Shown here in pieces: positions 8,701-17,700 of a stretch of DNA of 64,000 bases. The notes below the pieces were generated by a model, which was not told where the DNA came from, searched no databases, and saw only the letters and a program-made list of their open reading frames with translations. Location of the stretch: positions 1-64,000 of the forward strand of contig CALEVZ010000057.1 of assembly GCA_937924755.1 (NCBI GenBank), given 5' to 3'. How positions within the stretch are numbered: position 1 is the stretch's first letter; every line of letters begins with the position of its first letter. This stretch comes from an uncultured bacterium. Its GTDB lineage: Bacteria > Acidobacteriota > Thermoanaerobaculia > Thermoanaerobaculales > Thermoanaerobaculaceae. A program made the position numbers and the translations under genes.

Positions 8701-10400
8701 ATCCCCGCCGGGTCGGCGGCGTTGGGCAGGTAGAGGGCGTCGGGGCGCACCGCCGCCACCTCTTCCAGCAGCGGGCGCGACACCGCCGTCACCACCGTCG
8801 CTTCGTCCAGCAGGCGCCGGTGCTCGCCGCCCAGGGCCGCGGCGCCGCCGGGGAACACATCCAGGTGGTCGATGACGTCGTAGACCAGACGAAAGCTGCC
8901 AAGGGTGTCGGCGAAGGCGCGGTTGTAGGGCAGGGCCACCACCACCGGATCGGCGAGGGCCGCCCACACCTCGCCGGGCACGTTGGCCACGTACAGGCGC
9001 CTCGCCACGCGGTGAAAACCGGGGCCGAAGCGCCGGCTCGAGGCGGGCTCCCAGAAAAACACCAGGCACCCCGCTTTCGCCAGCGCCAGGGCGAGCTGGT
9101 TGGGCCGCTGAAAGACCTCCGTCTGCCAGTACACCGAGGGCAGAAACAGCACCACCTCCCGCGCGGCGCGGTGGCTGTCCAGGATCCCCTCCAGGCGGCG
9201 CTGCAGCGCGCGTCGACTCAGCTCCATGGTTGCCCTCCCCCCCTCCAGCGGCAGCTGCCTCGTTCGGGCCTTCCCCCGGGGCTCGGCGAGCAATCGCCGG
9301 GCCACCGCGGCGGGCCTGCGGCTGGCCTCCTCCCACCGCTTGGTCGCCACCCCGGGGTGGGAACACTCCAGTCGCTCCACCATGGCGAGGGCCAGGTCCA
9401 TCGCAGTCCAGGCCGCCGGCTCCCTGGCACCGTCGGGATCTGCCAGCTCCTCGAACAGCGCCAACACCTTGGCGTCGTAGGCCACGCCCACCGGCCGCCG
9501 GCCTCCCCGGGCCGCCGCCAGGCAGGCGTGCAGGCGCATCCCCACCGTCAGGTCCGCTGCGGCGCATAGCCAGAAGCGAGAGGCGGTGCTCCAGCCCGCC
9601 GGCACTATCCAGCAGGAAACCTCACCGGCAAGAGCCGCAGCCAGCTCCGCCGCGGCCGCTTGGTCGTCGTCCCGTCCTGCGCCGCGGTGAAATGGCACCA
9701 ACCCCACCCCCAGGGGACGCCGCCCCGCCAGTGCCCGTAGCGCCCCCACCACGGCCTCGGCGGCGGGGACCTGTCCCTCCGGCCAGCGCCGGGGCGCCAA
9801 TGCCACCAGGGTCGCGGAGGGAGGCAGCCCCATCTGGGCCAGCACGGCGGCCCGGTCCACCTCAAGACGGGGGGCGGCCCAGGCAGGATCCGGTACCAAT
9901 TCCACCGTCCCTTTGAAACCGAGCTCCTCTAGCAACAGGGCGGAGGCCCGGTCGCGCACGCTCACCCACGAGGCAGCCGCCAGGGCCTCTCCTACCAGCT
10001 CACGTCCCGCCGGGCTTGCCAGCGGCCCGACCCCCACTCCCCACACCAGGGACGGCACCCCCGCCCCCGCCGCCAGCAGCAGGGGCCAGGAGTAGAAGGT
10101 GATCCCATGGTGGGCCGGGGTGCCCAGGGTGGCCCGGTCCACCCCCCAGTAATCCTGAAAGAGGCCGCCGCCGCCCACCACCACCAGATCCGCTGAACGC
10201 ACCGCCTCACGGATCCCCCTCACGTCCTGCCAGGGCACCGCCGCCGCCGGCACGGCAAGCGGCAGGCCGCCGCTGGTGACGGTCAGCTCCACCTCGCCGA
10301 TCGCCACCTGCAAAGCCGCGTGAATCCCTTGCAGGATGACCTCGTCGCCGGTGTTACCGAAGCCGTAGTAGCCGCAGATGAAAACGTTCGCTTTCGCCAT
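5715..10400 (-). CDS. Giant fusion: polysaccharide pyruvyl transferase, two GT-B glycosyltransferases, coiled coil, GT2
   Basis: One uninterrupted 1561-residue frame. Residues 1-375 form a polysaccharide pyruvyl transferase (CsaB-like) with CGYYGFGNTGDE, DLVVVGGGGLFQD and DLTVGMRLHACLAA. Residues 391-750 form a GT-B domain (WQTEVFQRPNQLA; LGYFGSLAAWLDYDLL; SPLKMYEYLAMGVPVV). Residues 755-885 are a Glu/Arg-rich coiled coil with an internal duplication, ending in TSTRWFRLASRYWRLRARL. Residues 905-945 are an Ala/Pro linker. Residues 948-1305 are a second GT-B domain (WEFRFQRPQQLA; VGYYGAIADWFDSRLV; NPVKFYEIMAAGKPLV). Residues 1309-1561 are a GT2 domain (SVVVVTYNN; VDNGSSDGTP; LLNNDTVVVRGW; FEDDDYAERVRRAG). 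There is no signal peptide, so it should act in the cytoplasm. It probably assembles and pyruvylates a surface polysaccharide. A Met at residue 392 could act as an internal start. Confidence 0.85.
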   Translation of the reverse strand: MAKANVFICGYYGFGNTGDEVILQGIHAALQVAIGEVELTVTSGGLPLAVPAAAVPWQDVRGIREAVRSADLVVVGGGGLFQDYWGVDRATLGTPAHHGITFYSWPLLLAAGAGVPSLVWGVGVGPLASPAGRELVGEALAAASWVSVRDRASALLLEELGFKGTVELVPDPAWAAPRLEVDRAAVLAQMGLPPSATLVALAPRRWPEGQVPAAEAVVGALRALAGRRPLGVGLVPFHRGAGRDDDQAAAAELAAALAGEVSCWIVPAGWSTASRFWLCAAADLTVGMRLHACLAAARGGRRPVGVAYDAKVLALFEELADPDGAREPAAWTAMDLALAMVERLECSHPGVATKRWEEASRRPAAVARRLLAEPRGKARTRQLPLEGGRATMELSRRALQRRLEGILDSHRAAREVVLFLPSVYWQTEVFQRPNQLALALAKAGCLVFFWEPASSRRFGPGFHRVARRLYVANVPGEVWAALADPVVVALPYNRAFADTLGSFRLVYDVIDHLDVFPGGAAALGGEHRRLLDEATVVTAVSRPLLEEVAAVRPDALYLPNAADPAGIRRTLGDVRRPSLPTGDDGELRLGYFGSLAAWLDYDLLAALLDVFPHARLMLMGPDLDGSFAESGLGDHPQVGYLGARPYGEVHGAFANVHVALIPFQVNAITAAVSPLKMYEYLAMGVPVVSTELPECRGVPGVWVARSAEEMAGVLRQLAAGRLSLDEDARARFVAANTWGHRAEALLEVVATAPLRSLPRAHGEQLARRLAEAEAGREEEERRRAEREDALRQVQQSMADLQRRQQELVERYGERQREVERLAGQWQEEVRRTAHLEVEASTQRAAADQAREEGEAWARRHQELVERYEERQREVERLADTLTRLTSTRWFRLASRYWRLRARLRGQGSPSSPAPAAQATAAPPLAPGPARPAEPVADDESLPPGPDGRGDFLFFPIIDWEFRFQRPQQLATALAGLGHRVFYCRIGFRRRGAAVELVPRGDNLREVSLRGPDRNVYRDAPGPHEVEELCASLEELRRQVGLAAPALVVELPFWWPVARELGRRWGVPVVYDCMDYHPGFSTNDAAMLTLEEDLIAGADLVVVSSAWLERQVAGRAQALIRVPNACDFEHFAQVSLRPAGQPLTVGYYGAIADWFDSRLVGELARLRPDWRFLLVGSTYTCDTSPLDGLPNVRLVGEQPYAELPRWLERMDVLIIPFRRTPLTEATNPVKFYEIMAAGKPLVAVPLPELLPHPDLVVFAETAAEFAARIEEAAASDSEEKSRLRRDFARRQTWRERVETLAPAVAESFPLASVVVVTYNNLPLTGACLESVLARTAWPRFEVIVVDNGSSDGTPAYLEKLATADPRVQVILNPDNRGFAAANNQGLARAGGEYLVLLNNDTVVVRGWLEGLIRHLAAHSEWGLVGPVTNWIGNEAQIPVGYSTLEELPAWAERHCRQHDGRYFPIPVLAMFCVAMRRQVFEKVGDLDERFGMGMFEDDDYAERVRRAGLEVVCVEDVFVHHEGRAAFRRMDDQAYRKLFEDNRRKFEEKWGRPWQPHRYRKR

Positions 10401-10476
10401 CGCCCCGTCGCGGGCGAGAGTTTACCAGCCCAGCGGAGCGCTCACTTTCCCTCTTTCTTCACTCCCTCCGGAGGCT

Positions 10477-10496
10477 TACAATTCCCTGCGGGGAGG
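10477..10496 (+). promoter_or_regulatory. Candidate -10 box and ribosome binding site for the subtilase
   Basis: TACAAT at 10477-10482 is a good -10 hexamer, and GGGGAGG at 10490-10496 lies 11 nt before the ATG at 10508. No convincing -35 box is seen at 16-18 nt spacing. If the -10 is real the leader would be only about 20 nt. Confidence 0.35.
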
Positions 10497-10507
10497 CGCT
10501 CTACATA

Positions 10508-13500
10508 ATGATCTCGCGCATCGGCTGGTTCGTCGTGGTTGCAGCACTGCTGTGCCCATCGGCCTGGGCCTCGGCCCGGCAATCCTCGCAGGCGTTCATT
10601 GACCCCTGGGTGGTGGAAAAAACCCACGGAGGGAGCGAAGCCGAGTTCCTTATCGTCCTTCACGCCCAGGCGGACACCGCCCCGGCCCGACAGCTCCAGG
10701 GCAAGGAAGCCAGGGGGGCGTGGGTGATGACCACCCTCCAGGGGGTGGCCGAGGCCACCCAGCCCCCGGTGCTCAAGCTCCTCCAGGAGATGGGGATCCC
10801 CCATCGCTCCTACTGGATCGTCAACATGATCTGGGCCCGCGGCAGCTGGGAGGCGGTCCGGCGCATCGCCGAGCTGCCCGAGGTGGCCAAGATCCTGGCC
10901 AACCCTTCGGTGCCGCTGCAGCGTCCCACCCTCGAAGAGGAGGCTTCTGCCGCCCCCGAGGCCATCGAGTGGGGGATCACCAAGACCGGCGCCCCCACCG
11001 TGTGGGGCATGGGCTACCGCGGCCAGAATATCGTCGTGGCGGGCCAGGACACCGGCTACAAGTGGGATCACCCGGCTCTCAAGAACAAGTACCGAGGGTG
11101 GAACGGCTCCACCGCCGACCACAACTACCACTGGCACGACGCCATCCACTCCGGCGGCGGCGTTTGCGGCGCCAACTCACAGGTGCCCTGCGACGACGAT
11201 TCCCACGGTACCCACACCATGGGCACCATGGTGGGGGATGACGGCGCCGGCAACCAGATCGGCATGGCTCCCCAGGCCAAGTGGATCGGCTGCCGCAACA
11301 TGGACCGGGGCAACGGCACCCCGGCCACGTACGCCGAGTGCTTCCAGTGGTTCATCGCCCCCACCAACCTGGCGGGTGGCAATCCGGACCCCACCAAGGC
11401 CCCCCACGTCATCAACAACTCCTGGGGTTGCCCGCCCAGTGAGGGGTGCACGGATGTGCAGGTGCTCAAGACCGTGGTCGAGAACACCCGCAACGCCGGC
11501 ATCGTAGTGGTGGTCTCGGCAGGCAACGCCGGCTCGTCGTGCGGCTCGGTCAACGACCCGCCAGCCATCTACGACGCCTCCTACTCGGTGGGCGCCACCA
11601 GTTCCACCGACACCATCGCCAGCTTTTCCTCGCGCGGCCCGGTGACGGTGGACGGCTCCAACCGGATGAAGCCGGACATTTCGGCCCCCGGCGTCGGCAT
11701 CCGCTCCAGCGTGCCGAGCGGCGGCTACAGTTCCATGAGCGGCACCAGCATGGCCGGCCCCCACGTCGCCGGCGCGGTGGCCCTGCTGCTGTCGGCGGTG
11801 CCCGGGTGGATCGGCCAGGTCGACGCGGTGGAGGAGCGGTTGAACCTCACCGCCAGCCACGACGTCACGCCCACCGGACAGGTGTGCGGCGGCACCCCCG
11901 ACAACCAGTTCCCCAACAACACCTACGGCCACGGTCGACTGGACATCTACAAGGCCATCAACGAGGCCAACCTCGGCCTCGCTCTGTCGGACACCCCCGA
12001 TCCGGTCGGCATCGGGCAGAACCTCGTCTACACCGCCACCGTCAACAACGGCGGTCCCCGCCCGGCCACCGCCGCCACCCTCACCGTCACCCTGCCCGCC
12101 AGCGTCACCTACGTCAGCGCCACCGGCTGGTGCTCCCTGGCCGGCGTGACCCTGACCTGCTCCTTGGGGAGCCTGCCCAACGGCTTCTCCACCAGCGTCC
12201 AGGTCACCGTCGTTCCCACCGTCGTCGGGCAGATCACCGCCTCGGCCACCGTCACCTCCTCCATGCCCGACTACACCCCGGCCAACAACACCGCCCAGGT
12301 CACCACCCAGGTGGTTGCCGGGGCGCCTGACCTGGCCGCGGGGCTGGCCGCCGCCCCGGATCCGGCCCTGGTGGGAGGACAGCTGATCTATACCATCTCC
12401 GCCGGCAACGTGGGGAGCGGTACGGCCGTGGGTGCGTCGGCGTCCCTGACCCTGCCGGGGGCGGTGAACTTCTCCTCGGCCTCCGCCGGGTGCACTTACA
12501 ACGCCGGGACTGTCACGTGCGGGTTGGGAGACGTCGCTCCCGCTGGCAGCGCCCAACGCACCGTCACGGTCATCCCCACCGTGGTGGGCACCCTCTCTGC
12601 CACCCTCACGGTCACGGTGAGCGGAGACGTCAACCCCGCCAACAACTCGGCCCAGGTCACCACCGCGGTCGTGGAGATGGAACCGGTGGCGCTGGCGCTG
12701 GACGAGGCGCCGCTCGGCAACGGCAACGGCGTCCTGGAGCCCGGCGAGACGGTCATCGTCCGCCCCACCTGGCGCAACCCCTCCGGCGGCGGCGTCACCC
12801 AATCCGCAAGCGCTGTGTCGTTCTTCGGACCTCCCGGCGCCACCTACAACCTCGACGACGCCTCCGCCAGCTACGGCACCATCGCCCCCGGCGGAGAGAG
12901 CAGCTGCACCGACTGCTACCAAATCACCGTGCCGGTGCCGCCCAGTCGGCCGACCCTCCACTGGGACGCCACCTTCAGCGAGCTGCTCACCACCGGCGCC
13001 GCCAAGGCCTGGACCATCCACATCGGCGGTAGCTTCAGCGATGTTCCTCCGGAGCGGTGGGGGTACCGCTTCATCGAGACGATCCTCCACCACCGGGTGA
13101 CCTCGGGGTGCGGCGGCGGCAACTACTGCCCAACCTTGACGGTTTCGCGCTGGCAGATGGCGGTGTTCCTGGCGCGACTGCTGCACCCGGGTGCGCCGTT
13201 GCCCCCCGCCGGCACCGTGCCCGGCCTCGGACCCTACAACTGCGTGGACGGGGGCACCTCGGTGTTCACCGACGTCCCCCCCGCCGACCCCGGCTGTCGT
13301 GCGGTGCACTACACCGTCGCCCAGGGGGTCACCGACACCTGCGGGGCGAACGTCTTCTGCCCAGAAACCCTGGTCTCCCGCCGGAAGATGGCCGAGTTTT
13401 TGGCCCGCGCCCTGGTGGGGGAGCCCGTACCCACGACGGGGACGGTGCCGGGGATGGGCGCGTACCAGTGTGGCGTGGGCGGCGTTTCGGTGTTTGCCGA

Positions 13501-13666
13501 CGTGCCCGCGACCGACGGCGCCTGTCCCCACATTCACTACATCGCCAGCCAGCGCATCACTTCCGGGTGCGGCGGGGGTAACTACTGTCCTGACTTCGAT
13601 ATCCCCCGCGACCAGATGTCAATCTTTTTGACCCGAGCTTTCGGGTTGAAGCTGTACGGACCGTGA
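10508..13666 (+). CDS. Secreted subtilisin-like serine protease (S8) with DUF11-like and SLH-like repeats
   Basis: An exported protease of 1052 residues. A signal peptide (residues 1-23, ending WASA) and a prosegment precede an S8 domain with catalytic D181 (GQDTG), H233 (DSHGTH) and S414 (GTSMAGPH) and oxyanion N303 (VINNSWG). Paired cysteines suggest extracellular disulfides. Two DUF11/CARDB-like beta-sandwich repeats follow (about 485-600 and 603-720; each ends with PANNxAQVTT). Then come a beta-rich linker domain and three SLH-like repeats (about 870-1052), the first and third carrying SGCGGGNYCP and the second a degenerate TCGANVFCP. The triple repeat probably anchors the protein at the cell surface. 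The start is supported by GGGGAGG 11 nt upstream. Confidence 0.92.
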   Translation: MISRIGWFVVVAALLCPSAWASARQSSQAFIDPWVVEKTHGGSEAEFLIVLHAQADTAPARQLQGKEARGAWVMTTLQGVAEATQPPVLKLLQEMGIPHRSYWIVNMIWARGSWEAVRRIAELPEVAKILANPSVPLQRPTLEEEASAAPEAIEWGITKTGAPTVWGMGYRGQNIVVAGQDTGYKWDHPALKNKYRGWNGSTADHNYHWHDAIHSGGGVCGANSQVPCDDDSHGTHTMGTMVGDDGAGNQIGMAPQAKWIGCRNMDRGNGTPATYAECFQWFIAPTNLAGGNPDPTKAPHVINNSWGCPPSEGCTDVQVLKTVVENTRNAGIVVVVSAGNAGSSCGSVNDPPAIYDASYSVGATSSTDTIASFSSRGPVTVDGSNRMKPDISAPGVGIRSSVPSGGYSSMSGTSMAGPHVAGAVALLLSAVPGWIGQVDAVEERLNLTASHDVTPTGQVCGGTPDNQFPNNTYGHGRLDIYKAINEANLGLALSDTPDPVGIGQNLVYTATVNNGGPRPATAATLTVTLPASVTYVSATGWCSLAGVTLTCSLGSLPNGFSTSVQVTVVPTVVGQITASATVTSSMPDYTPANNTAQVTTQVVAGAPDLAAGLAAAPDPALVGGQLIYTISAGNVGSGTAVGASASLTLPGAVNFSSASAGCTYNAGTVTCGLGDVAPAGSAQRTVTVIPTVVGTLSATLTVTVSGDVNPANNSAQVTTAVVEMEPVALALDEAPLGNGNGVLEPGETVIVRPTWRNPSGGGVTQSASAVSFFGPPGATYNLDDASASYGTIAPGGESSCTDCYQITVPVPPSRPTLHWDATFSELLTTGAAKAWTIHIGGSFSDVPPERWGYRFIETILHHRVTSGCGGGNYCPTLTVSRWQMAVFLARLLHPGAPLPPAGTVPGLGPYNCVDGGTSVFTDVPPADPGCRAVHYTVAQGVTDTCGANVFCPETLVSRRKMAEFLARALVGEPVPTTGTVPGMGAYQCGVGGVSVFADVPATDGACPHIHYIASQRITSGCGGGNYCPDFDIPRDQMSIFLTRAFGLKLYGP

Positions 13667-13676
13667 GTCCGCCGAC

Positions 13677-14699
13677 CTAGGCGGGAGGCGCCCCGCCCTC
13701 GCTCGGTCGAAGCCGGGCGAAGGCGGGGCGCAGTTCTATCACCTGCGCCAGCACCCGGCGCGCCCTGGCAATCCAGGTGTGTTCCCGCTCCACCCGTCGG
13801 CGGGCAGCCAGACCGATCTGCCGAAGACGCTCCGGGTCTTTGAGCAGCCTCTGGATCACCCGAGCCAGCCCGGCCGGGGTGCCGTCGAAGGTGACGACCT
13901 CCTCCCCGGGGGTCAGCAGGCCGTCCAGAGGGCAGCGCTCCTCCACCAACGGTGGCACCCCGCAGGCCGCCGCCATGAGGGCCCGCGGCGTGATGCGGTG
14001 GGCGTCCCAGGCGGGGTCCGGGTGCAGCTCCACCCGGGTGGGGTCCAGCACCAGGCGAGCCCGGTTGATTTCCTCGGCGAGGGTGCGCTCGTCGTCCACC
14101 TGGGGCCCCACCGGTACCCGCCAGCGCACCTCCCCCCGGTAAGCCAGCACGCGCACCGTGGCGAACTCGGCCACGGCCGAGAGCAGGGCGTCCCGGTAGG
14201 GGGTCCACTTGCCCACGTAGAGGACATCCCAGCTTTTCCGGGCCGCCACCGGTGGGGCGAACACCTCGGGGTCCGCGGCTAGGGGCAAATACAGGGCCTC
14301 CACACCGTGCTCCCTGTACCCCGCCAGGGAGCCGCAGTCCTGGGTGAAGAAGAGGTCGAAGGCGGGGGCAACCTGAAGGGAGGTCGGTAGAGCCTGGGGG
14401 TCGGAGAGCGCTATTCCCACCAACAAGGGCTTTCCCGGCAGCCGCGAACGACTCTCCGGCGGAATCACCAGCCCCCCACCAAGGCATACCACCACGTGGG
14501 GTGCAAAGGACGCCATCGCCGCCACTGCGGACGGCGGCACCCGCGCCGGAGCCGCCCCCCCCGTGGGGGTGAAGGAGGGATCGTCGGTGGGGACGAAGAC
14601 GCGCGCGTCGGCCACGCTGGAAAAAGCCCGCACCAGGGGGTTGAGATTGTTCCCGTACGGGGGGGTGCGGACGTTCGCCACCAGCGCCACTCGGAGCAT
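13677..14699 (-). CDS. Glycosyltransferase, CgeB-like / group 1
   Basis: A GT-B fold protein of 340 residues. The N-terminal LRVALVANVRTPPYGNNLNP and HVVVCLGGG form the acceptor half. WDVLYVGKWTPYRDALL, the C-terminal ITPRALMAAACGVPPLVEE and a GEEVVTFDG segment match the CgeB-type group-1 family, where the conserved Glu contacts the nucleotide-sugar. No signal peptide, so it is cytoplasmic. It sits between the two secreted SLH-like proteins and converges with the subtilase gene (10 bp between stop codons). Modification of surface proteins or an anchoring polymer is a reasonable guess only. Confidence 0.75.
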   Translation of the reverse strand: MLRVALVANVRTPPYGNNLNPLVRAFSSVADARVFVPTDDPSFTPTGGAAPARVPPSAVAAMASFAPHVVVCLGGGLVIPPESRSRLPGKPLLVGIALSDPQALPTSLQVAPAFDLFFTQDCGSLAGYREHGVEALYLPLAADPEVFAPPVAARKSWDVLYVGKWTPYRDALLSAVAEFATVRVLAYRGEVRWRVPVGPQVDDERTLAEEINRARLVLDPTRVELHPDPAWDAHRITPRALMAAACGVPPLVEERCPLDGLLTPGEEVVTFDGTPAGLARVIQRLLKDPERLRQIGLAARRRVEREHTWIARARRVLAQVIELRPAFARLRPSEGGAPPA

Positions 14700-14708
14700 G
14701 GCGTCACC

Positions 14709-14746
14709 TTAAAAGAGAGGGCCGGGCGGTGGCAACCGCCCGGCCC
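14709..14746 (-). terminator. Rho-independent terminator of the 1757-residue secreted protein gene
   Basis: A perfect 12-bp stem (GGGCCGGGCGGT / ACCGCCCGGCCC, 14719-14746, loop of 4 nt) lies about 46 nt past the stop codon on the minus strand. On that strand it is followed by CTCTCTTTTAA at 14718-14709. It isolates the secreted-protein transcript from the downstream glycosyltransferase gene. Confidence 0.8.
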
Positions 14747-14792
14747 AGTCGAAAAGGTTGTGGGGCGGAGTTTCCGCCGCCCCGGGTTTACG

Positions 14793-17700
14793 TTACGGAC
14801 AGCGCGGTAAGTTCCACGTGCGGGTCACGAACACGGACTGCTGTGCCCGCGTGGTGGTCATCTCCGGACAGTAGTTGCCACCGCCGCAGCCGGTGGTGAT
14901 CCCGCGCCGCGCCAGCTCCTCGATCCACGCATCCGAGTACTTGGCGCAGGTCACGTCGCCGAACATCGTGCCCGTGCAGGCCGGCGGCGTGTAGCCGGGT
15001 GGTTCCTTCGCCTTCAGCAGGAAGATGGCCATCTGCCGACGGGTGACGATCTGGTCGGGGCAGAACCGCAATGGGTTCGTACCGCAGCCGGCGGTGATGC
15101 CCTCGTTGTACAGGGCCTCGATCCAGTCGGCGTTGGGGGTGGTGTCGCAGTCCACGTCGGCGAAGATGCCCTGGCACGGCGGCGGAGCGTAGGTGTTGCC
15201 GAAACGCCCGAGGAGCAGCCAACGCGCCATGTTGGAGCGGGTCATTGGCCCCTCGGGGTTGAAGGTGCCCGCGGCGCCGTGGGTGATCTTCGCCCCCGCG
15301 ACGGCGTGCACGAACTTGTCCGCCCAGTAGCCTGGCGGTACGTCGTCGAACGCCTTGATGAAGCAGACGTTGACGTCGGGCACCGGGGTGGCCGAGTCGT
15401 GCATGGTCATGATCTTGGCCCGGTAGGTCCCCCACCGGTTGGCTCCGTCGGCGATGAAGTGCGCGTCGACAGACAGAACGGAAATGGGGTTCACCACGCC
15501 TTGATCCGGAGTCAGGACAAGCCACGGCAGACCGCCGCCGATGTAGAAGGCGACCCCGAAAGCGCCGACCTCGGCGCCGCCGGGGAAGGGCCCGACGAGG
15601 GTGCTGGCACCGGTCGTCGTGTCGATGACCCGCAGCTCGCCCTGCGAGGTCGTGTTGTTGTAGGCCGCCCAGAGGAGCTGCCCGGCCATCTCGTCGTAGT
15701 CCATGCCCTGGGCGTAGTTGGCGTCGATCCCGAGCGGGCCGACAACCGTGCCGGCGCCGGTGGCGGTATTGATCTTGATCAGCGAGTCGCTGACCAGGTC
15801 AACACCGTACAGATCCCCACCCGGGGTGATGGCGATGTCGATGATGCAGGCGCCGTTGGTGATCGGCCCGATCACCGTGGTCGCCCCGCTGGCCGGGTTG
15901 ACAGTGTAGAGGGTGGAAGAGGTGCCGCACTGGGTGCTCGACGCGTACAGCGTGCCGTCGACGGCCGCGGTCAGACCGGTCCAGCTCTGCCCGCTGACCG
16001 GCGGTGCCGGTCCCACCACGGTCACTGCGCCGCTCGCCGTATTGATGGTGGCGAGTTCGTTGGTCGAGTAGTTGAGGACCCACAGCTTGGAGAAGTCCCC
16101 TTGGCGGAAGTCGCCGGCGAAGAAGTACTCGGGCCGCGGCGACACCACGCTCCACGTGCCGGGGGCCGAGATGTTGGGCCAGTGCACGAAGTTGGAACCG
16201 GGGTAGACGTCCACGCCGTAGGCGGGAACGTTGGAAACCTCCGGCACGCTGCGCGGTGCCGCTGGCACGTTCCTGGGCACGCGCGGCGCCGGTCCGGCGG
16301 AAGGTGCATCACCGCCGCTCGGCCGGTTGCCCTGCACCACCGGCGACAGGTGCGGCCAGCTCGGGGTTAGCGCCGTGGTGATCAGCTGGTAATTGACCGC
16401 CAGGCCGCCCTGGTTCGAGAGGTTGAGGTCCTGGTGATCCTCCTCGGTCCGATAGAGGCGGGCGTACAGGGAGGTCGGGCTGACGGTGAGCCATCCGGTG
16501 GGTAGCGAGAAGTTGATCTGGTAGACGGTGTTGGGCGTCGGCGTCGCCATCTTGACGTCGTTGCCGTAGCCCGTGTGCGACGCCGTGAAGGTGCGCGTCG
16601 CCGGACCGTAGCCGCCCGGCACCGGCGTGAACAGAACGTAGAAGCCGTCCGCCAGGTTGGGATCGGCGGGGGTGGCGATGGTGCGGGTCTCCCCACCCAG
16701 ATCGTGCTCCACCTTGGCGCCGACGATCGGCGCGGCGGTGTTGCCGTCGGTAACGAAGCCTTCCACCAACGTGCCGGGCACGGGGTTGCAGGCAAAGCCC
16801 GTGGGATCGAGCGGCAGCGCCGGCGTCCCCGGCAAGCCGGTCAGGAACTCCACGTCGTCGATGTGGATATCGTTACCGTAGGCGCTAATGGCGTTGAGGC
16901 CGATGTACACGTTGCCGGTGGCGCCAGTCAACTCGACCTGGTGGTACTTCCACCCCACCGAGCCGTCGTAGCGGTTGATGGTCGCGCCGGCGTTGGTCCA
17001 GGTGGTGCCGTCGGGCGAGTACTGCACCTGGATGCGGTCGGCGCTGCCGGAAAAGCCGGTGTCATGGTACATCCACAGGCCCACGAAGCCGGCGCCGCCA
17101 GGCGGAATCGCGTCGGTCGAGGTCTTGTACAGGCGCATGGCGTTGCCCGTACCGACCGACCAAGAGTTGAAGTACGCCAAATTTGGCGGCGAATGCGGCG
17201 GCTGGCCCGCAGGGTGCACGGTGGCCGTGGCCGTCTTCCAGTCGGTGTTGACGTTGGTGCCACCCGTCTGCACCTTCGCCCACCCGGCGGGCAGTGCGGG
17301 CGGCGTGGGCGCATTGAAGTTCTCGACCCACTGCACGGCCGGCGGCGGCGGCGGTACGGCCGGGATGATGGTCCGCACCTCGTCGATCATCCACCACCAG
17401 TTCCACCCCGGCGAGACGAAGCGGAAGCGGATGCGGGCGTTGGCCTGGTTGGCCCACTGCGCGGTGAGATCCGCCTCGTAGGTTTTGGGCCCGCGATCGC
17501 TGACGCTGAAGGTCTTGATCGTCGTCCAGGTGGCGCCGCCGTCATTGGAAATATCCACGTACCCGCGCTGGCTGCCCAGATGGTAGTAGTCGTACTTGAA
17601 CTGGATGCCCACGTTGGGTACGCCGGTCAGGTCGATAATCGGCGAGGTGAGCGTCGTGCCCATGGTCGAACCCGAACCGCAGAGGTCTGAGTCGGCGATG

